From: Symbiodinium natans
Taxonomy: Eukaryota; Sar; Dinophyceae; Suessiales; Symbiodiniaceae
DNA: 64,000 nt
Reading direction: 5' to 3'
NCBI GenBank assembly: GCA_905221605.1
Contig: CAJNDS010002807.1
Location: forward strand, 18,501-82,500
Under the pieces are notes generated by a model, which saw only the letters and a list, made by a program, of their open reading frames with translations, was not told the DNA's origin and searched no databases. Below are positions 49,274-59,900 of the stretch, piece by piece. A program made the position numbers and the translations under genes. The first letter of the stretch is position 1; the number at the start of each line of letters is the position of its first letter.

Positions 49274-51354
49274 GTTAGGGGTTAGGGTTTAGGGTTTAGG
49301 GATTTAGGGTTTAGGGCTTAGGGCTTAGGGTTTCTGAACCTTGGACCCTAATTTTGTTTGAGGACCTTCAGCCCGTAAGCCCCAAGTTTTTTGGAGGTGT
49401 GGGAGGCCAGGCTGGGTGGCAAGACGACGAGGACGGCGGCACGGACATGGGACTCTTGTCTGCAACAGAGGTGCCGTTCCAGGCGTGGGGGGGGGGGGGT
49501 TTCAGGGCTTCAGGGCTTCAGGTGTAGAGACCCCAAGAACCCTACATCCCTGATACCCTGAACTTCTGAAACCCCCCAAAAGCCCCAATCCCAAAACCTC
49601 GAGACGCCCCACGCGACCACGCAACACTCCCGCAGCCTCCGCGAGGCTCAGCGGAGGGCCTGGCGCCACTGAACACCTTCCAGCAGAAGGGCCTTGACCT
49701 TGCCCTGAAGGAGTCAAGATTCCATGGGGAGGGGTTGGGGTTTGGGCCTGGGGTTGTTGGAGTTGTTGTGCCGGGGGGGAGGGGGGTAATCAATACAGTT
49801 TCCATGTCATTTTAAGCGATCATCTTTGCTTGGCATGTCGATCACGATGTAGATCGCGCTGGCTTCGAGGGGTGGGCTTCGGTTGCGGCTCCCATGCAAT
49901 GCTGGTGATAGCGGCATCTGCGCAGGAGGGTTGTTCCAAAAACGGATACCCCCAAGCCCCAAATCCTAAGACTCCTAGACAGCGCTCAGCCCTCATGCGT
50001 TCAACCTGGCTCGAGAGCAGTCGGAGAACCAGCTCATGGAGATGGAATTCCCAGTACCCCTTAGTTGGGGAAGGCACCTGAAACTGAACTACGTAGGGTC
50101 TAGGGTATTGTGACTGGGCCCTCGAGATATTTTGCATATTGTATTATTAGGTTTAAGAGGATCATATTATAGGAATGTTGCTCAGAGAGGTTTAAGGTCC
50201 ATCCTAGGTGCTTCTGGTAATGGTTATGATGATGACGATTACTATCATGACTTAAGGTCCATGCTAGGTGATTATGGTTATGATGATGACGAGCACTATC
50301 ATCACTTAAGGTATACACCTGAAGGTGTCTTGGGCTCTCAGGGGGTTGTCGACATCGTTCCCAGGAGCCACTGGCCTACGTCCAAGGCCCGCGCTTGGTT
50401 TAGGGGGGGGGGCCCTTAACCTGCCTTATTCTTATTCTTATTCTTATTCTTATTCTTATTCTTATTCTTATTCTTATTCTTATTATTTTTAGTTTTCTTT
50501 TGTATGTTATTATTATTATTATGATTATAATTATTATTCATATTATTATTAAGCGCAAGCTACGGTTTCTGTGAGAGGCCCGCCTGGCACGGGAAAGAGC
50601 ACCACTGCGGCATATCTGATCTGCCACCTCCTGAATCGGCTGAGCAGGCAGCGAAAGGACTCCGAGTGAGCTTTCAGAGAGCCAGGGCCAGTTATTATTA
50701 TTCTTATTCTTATTATTGTTATTATTAGTATTTCTATTCTTGTTCTTCTTCTTCTAATTATTGTTATTACTATCTTTCTCATTGTTACTTTTCTTATTAT
50801 TCCGATTATTCTTATTAGTATTTCTACTACTAGTATTATTCTTCTTCTTGGCAAGTCGCCCCCAGAGACGCAGGAACGCCCGACGGCGCCCTCTCTGCTC
50901 GTCTGCTGCCCATCCAACAAGGTGGCTGGGGTTCGACCCCTAAACCCAAAGCCCTAACCCTAAACCCTAAACCCCAAACCCCCTAAACCCTAAACCCGAA
51001 ACCCCCTAAACCCTAAACCCTAAACCTTAAACCCTAAACCCTAAACCTTAAGCCCTAACCCCTAAACCCTAAACCCTAAACCCTAAACCCAAGTGGGGGT
51101 CGATCTAAATTCTGGCTTATTGTGCCCTCAAACTAAAGGAATAACTTTTGTTAGAGACTAACTTGGATCATCCTCCAATGCTGGCTATCTGGCGGCTTTG
51201 CTGAAAGATTTGGTACACGAGTGGGACTAGGTCGAGGCATAGCCGCGTCTCGCACGTCTCGCCCACATCCTTTGTTGCTCTTTCTTTCTCTCTGTCTGTC
51301 CCTCTCTCTCTCTCTATCTCTTTCTATGTCTCTCTGTCTCTCTCGCTTTCTCTG

Positions 51355-51397
<43 letters not shown>

Positions 51398-53857
51398 TTT
51401 TCCAGTACCTCTGTGTGTGTCAGCCTCCATAAAGACAGGCTTGCGACCGGCTGCTCCACCTGCTCTTGCGCACCAACATCGCCGCGACCGTCCGGCGACC
51501 TGGCTGCCGAGCCCAGCCCAGGGTTTGGGGTTTAGGGTTTAGGGTTTAGGGTTTAGGATTGAGGGTTTAGGGTTTAGGGTTTAGTGTTTAGGGTTATTGG
51601 AGGTTCATGGGTAGCTATAAGTAGGGTTACAAGTACCCTAAACAGGGATATACGTAGTCACCATACTTCTAACCCCACTTATATAACTGCCCATGAACCT
51701 CCAAGTAGCTGCCAGACTCTTCAGTTTAGATGTTTATGACTGTCGTGGTTCTTTTTGTGTATCAGGGTTTTCTTATGAGCCTGATTTCTTTACGGTTGTG
51801 ATTCTGGTTGCAGTCATGATGACGAAGATTGCCTAATTATGGTTATTCGTCTTCAGTCTTCTGACCCCATGACCCCCTAACTCCCTAAACCTTTAAATCC
51901 TAAAGCCTGAACATGCCATTCTTGTCAGAAACCCTGAACCCTAAACCCTGAACCCTAAACCCTATAAAACCCTAAGCAAACCCTAAACCCTAAACCCTAA
52001 ACCCTAAACCCTAAACCCTAAACCCTAAACCCTAAACCCTAAACCCTAAACCCTAAACCCTAAACCCAAAACCCTAAACCCTAAACCCTAACCCCTAAAC
52101 CTAAACCCTAAACCCTAAACCCTAAACCCTAAACCCTAAACCCTAAACCCTAAACCCTAAACCCTAAACCCTAAACCCTAAACCCTAAACCCTAACTCCG
52201 AGGATCGTTCGGGTTTATGCCAGATCCATTGAGCGCTCGTATTGGGCGGAGCCGCACGCGCAGCCACTCGGGCTGGGAAAGCAGCTGGGTTAGGGGGGTG
52301 GGGTCTAGGATTTAGGGTTTAGGGTTCAGGGAGAAGGGTTTAGGGTTGAGGGTTGAGGGTTTAGGGTGTCTCGCCGCGCAGCGGCAGTAAGATGTGGAAA
52401 TGGCGCCCCTGCACACCTAGGGGGTGTGGGGGGGCGGCATGTCACGCGAAGGCATCTGTTTTCAAAGCAATGCAACTACTTTCCATTGGTGCTGGGTTCT
52501 TTCTCCCCACCCGCTGTGAGCTCTCACAGGCCACCACCCAAACCATTGCCGTTTAGGGTTTAGGGCTGGTGCCCTCAATTCCCACCATGTGGCGGGGAGC
52601 GCACACACCCATACATAAACTTCTGCTCCAAGGTAGAGCCCCAGAAAAAGTTTATTGCCTGTCGTTCGCAATGCTCACTTGTGGAATGCGGTTGCCTCTT
52701 CCTGTCTCTTCTGGTTCTGGGCACATTCCAGTGTCTAGTCGCTCTCGTGTTAGATTGCCGCAGCCTCAACGCGCCAGTCGCCTGTCCAGCAGGCATCGAC
52801 GGACTTGGTCATCGATTTGCTCGCTTAATTTTATCAAGAGAGTTGAAATTTTCATCAAGCGTATTGCCAGCTGTGGAATCAAGGCAGGTTCGCGGCTGGC
52901 ATCCTTTGCACAAGGCAGACGCGGGCAGTGTGATGCGCCAGCAGGTTTGGGACCAGTTTTGGCAATCACAGCAGGCTATCGTTTCATCTGCGCAATGCGG
53001 TCAGATTGCCAGCTGGTCTGTCGCGGAATCAACAGATTTGGGCAGTGCGATGTGCCAGCAGACTTGGGGCCAGTTCTGACAGTCTCGGCAGGCGATTCTC
53101 ATACCTGCGCAGTGCGGCCGGATGGTCAGCTAGTTTGTTTCGGAAACAACCAACATAAGCAGTGTGATGTGCCAGCAGACTTGGGACCAGTTTTGGCAGT
53201 CTCAGCGGGCGATTGGCATACTTGCGCAGTGCGGTCAGATGGTCAGCTAGTCTGTTTCGGCAGCAACAGATTCGGGTGTGATGTGCCAGTAGACTTGGGA
53301 CCAGTTTTGGCAGTCTCAGCGGGCGCCTCTCATACCTGCGCAGTGCGGTCAGACGGTCAGCTAGTCTGTTTCGGAAGCTGCAGTGATCACAAGTGTGATG
53401 TGCCAGCAGACTTGGGACCACTTCAGGCAATCTCAGTGGGCGGTTATCATACCTGCGCAGTGCGATCAGACGGTCAGCTAGTTTGCTTCGGAAACAACAC
53501 ATTTCGGCAATGTGTTGTGCCAGCAGACTTGGGACCAGTTCTGGCAGTCTCAGCGGGCATGAATCACACCTGCGCAGTGCGGTCAGATGGTCAGCTAGTC
53601 TGTTTCGGAGACAACCAACATAAGCAGTATGAAGTGCCAACAGACTTGGGACCAGTTCTGGCAGTCTCAGCAGGCGATGCTAATACCTGCGCAGTGCGGT
53701 CAGACGGTCAGCTAGTCTGTTTCGGCAGCAACGACTATGGGCAGTGTGATGTGGATGGCCACGCAAAAAGAGCGTTGCTGAGGGCATATTAACCTCAGCT
53801 ACAAAACCCTAAACCCTAAACCCTAAACCCTAAACCCTAAACCCTAAACCCTAAACC

Positions 53858-53931
<74 letters not shown>

Positions 53932-53934
53932 AGC

Positions 53935-53980
<46 letters not shown>

Positions 53981-56900
53981 ACCCGAACCCTAAACCCTAA
54001 ACCCTAAACCCGAAACCCGAAACCCTAAACCCTAAACCCTAAACCCTAAACCCAAAAACCGTAAAGCCTAAACCCTAAACCCTAACCCCTAAACCTCAAA
54101 GCCCTTTCAAGATGACGGAGAATGAAGTTCCCTCTCAAAGCCTTGGGGTGCGACCATGTCCATGTTCAAGGTTCAGGCTTAGTCTGTGGAGTTGAGTATG
54201 TCATTTGCCTATGGGGGGCAGCCGACCTGTGAGGTTTCGTCGCGACTACCAGATCGATCCCGAGCTGTGCCCATATGCTTTGCTTCTTGCCTTCGTGGGT
54301 TTAGGGTTTAGGGTTTGGGGTTTAGGATTTAGGGTTTAGGGTTTAAAGTTTAGGGTTTTGGTGCGACGTCGGAGTTCCTGCGAGAGATGCAGTCAGGCAC
54401 GAGCAAGTGATGAGGGAGGACGCGGACCTTTACCAGCTCTTCCAGGCCTTCTTCCCAGCATTTGACGGTTTAGGGTTTACGGTTTAGGTGTCTTCCATGC
54501 CCCATGTGCCACATGTGCCACATCTGCCACGTGCATGACCACAAGCCCGGTGCAGGACATCGCGTCCCAGCTGAAAAACGCCGGTGCCCGCAGCTCGATG
54601 CAGGGTGTGCTAGGCAACCGGTAGATTCGCCTCGTGCGCAGAAAGGCTGAGCTTGAAGACTCCCTAAGGCCCCAGCGCCAGAGAATCCACAACCCTAAGC
54701 CCTAAACCCTAAGCCCTAAACCCTAAACCCTAAACCCTAAGCCCTAAACCCTAAACCCTAAATCTTAAACCCTGAACCCTAAACCCTAAACCTCTGCAAA
54801 GGAAAAGACATGATCGCTGAGCGGCTGAAGCTGCATGACGCCCTGAAGCAGGCGCTCTGTCTCTCAAGGGGCAGGCTTTCCGGAAGGAGCTATTGAAGCT
54901 CTGCACTGAGGAATTTTGAGGCCCTAAACCCTTAACCCCCAAACCCTAAACCCTAAACCCTAAACCCTAAGCCCTAAGCCCTAAACCCTAAACCCTAAAC
55001 CGTAAACCCTAGACCCTAAACCCTAAACCCTAAACCCCAAGCCCCACGTTTCCTCTCATCCTCGCAGGCTCGGCAACAGAAGGACAAGCTGTCAAAGCAG
55101 CTGCTGAAGCAGGCGCAGTTTATGGGTTTAGGGTTTAGGGTTTAGGTTTTAGGGTTTAGGGTTTAGGGTTTAGGGATGTTTAGGGTTTAGGGTTTAGGGT
55201 TTAGGGTTTAGGTTTTAGGGTTTTAGGGTTTAGGGTTTAGGGTTTAGGTTTTAGGGTTTAGGGTTTAGGGATGTTTAGGGTTTAGGGTTTAGGGTTTAGG
55301 GTTTAGGGTTTAGGTTTAGGGGTTTAGTAGTGCAGCTGGTCATGAGTTATATTGTGTCAGCCTTTGCCCCACACCTGCGGAGGCCAATGTGATCTTCACC
55401 ACTTGCGACTGTGCGTCGAACGACAAGCTCTTTGAAAAGATGACCTACCCAGCAGTTGCCAGGAGCTCAAGCGTGGCTGTGCATGGAGGTTCATGAGTAG
55501 TTCTAAGCAGGGTTATAAGTATGGCAACTCTACTTGAATCCTAAACTCAAACCCTAAACCTCTGAACCCTAAACCCTAAACCCTAAACCCTAAACCCTAA
55601 ACCCTAAACCCTAAACCTAAACCCTAAACCCTAAACCCTAAACCCTAAACCCCTGAACCCTCAACCATTCCAGCGCAGGTCATTGACGAAGCGGCGCAGG
55701 CTGTGGAGCAGCGCGACTCCGGTTTTAGTAGCGACCGAGAGGTCCTGAGACGTTAGGAGCCCAAGATAGCGAGTGAGAGGATGAACATAAGGGTTTAGGG
55801 TTGTTCTTCGGGTTTAGGACCCTAAGCCCTAAACCCTAAGCCCTAAACCCTAAGCCCTAAACCCTAAACCCTAAACCCAAAAGGAGCGTGTAACTACCTT
55901 AAGAACTTGAGGGCCCTTGTCTTGTGTGAGAGCACTGCGCATCTTCTTTGGGGCCTAGGTTTGAGCTCGCCAGCTGCTGCATTCTTGCGGAGGTGCCCTG
56001 GAGTTAACCCTGTCAAGGCTTCAGCCGTCGCAATTCTTCCCACTCTTCTCTGTTCTCGGCCTCCTAAGACTCAGAGGCCCGAAACTCCCAAGCTCCCTAA
56101 ACCCTAAACCCTAAACCCTAAACCCTAAACCCTAAACCCTAAACCCTAAACCCTAAACCCTAAACCCTAAACCCTAAACCCTAAACCCTAAACCCTAAAC
56201 CCTAAACCCTAAACCCTAAACCCTAAACCCTAAACCCTAAACCCTAAAGGAGCACTTGGCCCTTTTTGGAGACCACCTCCAGCTCGGCCCCGTGCTGACG
56301 GAGACGACTCTGTTCCCGGCCTTCAGGCGCATGTTCACCAGCACCTTGGGCATGTCAAGAGGGCAGCAGCCGAACAGTCACGAACCCTGAGCCCTAAACC
56401 CTAAACTCTAAGCCCTAAACCCTAAGCCCTAAACCCAAAAACCCTAAACCCTAAACCCAAAACCCGATGATGATGGTGGTGGTCGTGATGAGCATTGCGA
56501 TGAGGACGAGGACTATGGCCTGACGACACTTGTTTTGGTGGTGTTGGTGGTGGTGAGGGTGATGCTGGTGGTGATGGTGGTGATGATAGTGATGATTATG
56601 ATGATGATGCTGCTGATGAATGACGACGACGACGGTGACGACGACGTCCGCATCACCACCACCGCCACCGCCACTACCGGCAAACATCAGCACGACATGC
56701 GCAATCACGTAGATTCTATTACCCATTTTTCCCCTGCACCTCGTGGCGTCTGCAGCCAGATGGCTTGCCCAGGATCACTCTTCGAGCGGGTTGTCTCGAA
56801 GCGCCAAGACAGAACGTCGTCCTCGGGTATTCCTCATGTTACGCTGAAAAGGCGAGGGGCGAATGACTTGGTGTTTAGGTGATCTCAGCACCATCGCAGA

Positions 56901-59900
56901 TGGACCCTACTGTCTGCTTCGGGTCCTCCGTTTGTTTGGGCTTCTGTCGATGTTGAATTGAGCATGTGTATCCATCGGTCGTGGAGGCAGTACCGCATGC
57001 ATCCGTCGATCAGCTTCTTCGCGAGCGAGGAATTCTACGACAATGAGCTGCTTGCCGTTGATGTCGAGCAGAGTTGTGATTCTAGGGCAGGCACGGAGTT
57101 CGCCTCTGGCGGTGGACTTAGCATAAGCCCTGAACAGAGTGGGGCGGATAAGACTCGGCTTTTGCCCGTGAAGACATGGCCACTGTCCCTTGCAATCTCT
57201 ACAAAGGCTCGTCAACGCTTCAGAAACTGGCCGCGATGGCTACACCTTGCCCTCATCATCAGACTCGAGGCTTGTGGTCGTGGATGTGACAGGCCCGTCA
57301 GCTTCGCTGTGTGGATTTGATGCGGGGGTTATTCAGAAAATTCGGTCCCCATTCGAACCTTTTGTTGCAACATACTCTACACATCCACACAGAGTATTCG
57401 GATTCCAAACAGGGCCACTGATGTCGACCACCCCTGCAAACGTCGTTTAGAGCATCCGGCAGTTCTGCCGGAGTCTTGCGGAGTCTTGCGGAGTCTTGCC
57501 GGTCAATCGCTTGCCCAAAGACAACCCTAAACCCTAAACCCTAAACCCTAAACCCTAAACCCTAAACCCTAAACCCTAAACCCTAAACCCTAAACCCTAA
57601 ACCCTAAACCTTAAACCCTAATGTGAGGACCCCACGGCCGGCGCACTGTGGCCCCTGAGGGTGACGCAGTGCTCGACTACGAGCACTCCTTGTGCAACCC
57701 TGCGGAGGTCCGCCTCACGAAGTTTCCCAGTAGACCCCTCTGTAATTTTCGGTCTCATGTCTAGGTAAACCCTAAACCCTAAACCCTGAACCCTAAATCC
57801 TAAACCCCTAAACCTTAAACCCTAACCCCTAAACCCTAAACCCTTCTTCCTACTATGCAACCTCGGCCAGGCTGCTGTTGTTGTGGACTATGTTCGGTGG
57901 CTGCTGAGTCTGGGCGTAGAGCCCGCCAGCATTGCCGTCATCACACCCTACAGGGCAACCCGACATGCATTGAGCAGCCCGGGGCAAAAAATGCGCTTAG
58001 CATGGCCGCCTTTGCTTCCGTCTCTGCTTGTGGCCCTAAACCCTACACCCTAAACCCTAAACCCTAAACCTAAACCCTAAACCCTAAACCCTAAATCCTG
58101 CTTCTCACAGAAAGAGCCTTGGCAAGGCGCAGGCGGCGCTGAGGCTTGTCTCTAATGTTTCAGATATGCTTCGGAGCAGCACCACGTTTTGGCGTGTTCG
58201 ATGCAAGGTCTGGTCTAGGCACCCGGTACCGCAGGTCCCGAACCCAAGCCTTGCACTTCCAATCCTAAACCCTAAACCCTAAACCCTAAACCCTAAACCC
58301 TAAACCCCAAACCCTAAACCCTAAACCCCAAACCCTAAACCCTAAACCTCTGCAGCCCTAATGAAACCGGGACAAAGACTCCAAATCCTGAAGGCAGATA
58401 CTTGGAGTCCGACTTGGAGGGTCATCTGTAGTTTTAAGTGGGGTTATAAGTACCCTGGGTAGGGTTATATGCATAGTAGATATCATACTTCTGACCCTAC
58501 TTATAGCTACCCATGAAACTCCAAGTACCAGCTCAGTGTAGCCGAGGATCACTGAGAGGCTGGAAGGTGTCTCGCCCATGCCGACTATAGGCACGGTGCA
58601 ACCTGTCTTTGACCTGCCTGACGTGTTGGGTACCCTCACCACGCAAAGGGGCATAGGGACCATTTGTAACAGGGACTTGAAGGAACCAAAATTTAGAGAC
58701 CTGACCATTCGAACTTTAGCTTTCGTAGGTTTTGCATGCCAGCGAATGTGGCAGTTTTAGGTGCTGCGATGTTGCCTTCCCATCTGAGATATTGCGTGGG
58801 CGCTCAGGCACCTTCTGCAGGGCGAAGAGCGCGAGTATGCGTCCTGCCTCGCACTGTGCCGTCCCGTCACTCCCTGTTGTGCTCAAACCTTCAAACTCTT
58901 AACCCTAAATCCTAAACCCTAAACCCTAAGCCCTAAACCCTAAACTCCCCCAAAATCCTTAACCCTAAGCATCTGAGGTCGCCCTGTCCCTGGTTCGGAG
59001 CTTTGCGGAGGCGGACACAGAGGCCGGGAAGGAGTGTTCATGCTTCGAGCCCCCCATGATGTCAGAGTGTAGGGTTTGAGGTTTAGGGTTTAGGGTTAGG
59101 GTTTAGGGCCCAGGGTTTAGGGTTTAGGGCAACCCCTTCTGAGGACGTTCTTCAAGAGGGTTTAGGGTTTAGGGTTTAGGGTTTAGGGTTTAGGGTTTAG
59201 GAGCTTGTGTTCCCATGGTGAGGTTTTTGACCCTGTGCCCGCTGCACTTCGGCGAGCGGGCGGACATCAGCTGGGCTTCCTGAAAGACAGGTGCCCTACC
59301 TGAAGGCCCTAAACCCTACACCCTACACCCTAAATCCTAAACCCTAAACCCTAAACCCTAACCTTAAACCCTAAACCGTAAACCCTAAACCCTAAACCCC
59401 AAACCCCAAACCCTAAAACCCTAATACCCTGAACCCTAACCCCTGAACCCCGACACCCCCCAACCCTCAAAACCCTTCTCCCTAGACCCTAAACTTCCAC
59501 AGCTTCCTACATTCTTGCCGGTCGCCCGTCCTGTGAAGCTTCCTGAGGCTGTGCGAGTCGGCATCCCTTTTGTTTCGGGTTTAGGTATCTAGTATTTCGG
59601 GTTCAGGTATTTAGGTTTAAGGGTCTTAGGAGAACCAATATCTAGAGTTTAGGTACTTCGGGTTCAGGTATTTAGGGTTGAGGGTTTTAGGATGTTTTAG
59701 GAGAGCCAAGGCGACTTGCCAACGTTGCACTGACGCGTGCGCAGCTGGGCCTGCTGGTTGTCGGCAACATGCAGGCCTCAGTTCTCGGGCGATGGATGCC
59801 GCCTTTTTGTGCAGATTTTTTTATTGTGGCATTGCTTGTGGCCCGGTTACTATTGGGGTTGAAATAATTTACTAGTAATGGTCCCTTTACAGCCAAACTA

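Noticed and set aside
53029-53640. Minus-strand ORF of 203 codons
   Set aside because: Antisense shadow of the RCC1 repeats; its own repeat period merely mirrors them.
54485-54617. A second helicase motif Ia
   Set aside because: Motif Ia is already at 50856-50921 with the expected neighbours, and this frame has no consistent splice phase.
56451-56882. His-rich and Val/Asp-rich ORFs
   Set aside because: Created by GAT/GGT trinucleotide repeats in an intron; only the 56756-56852 part is coding.
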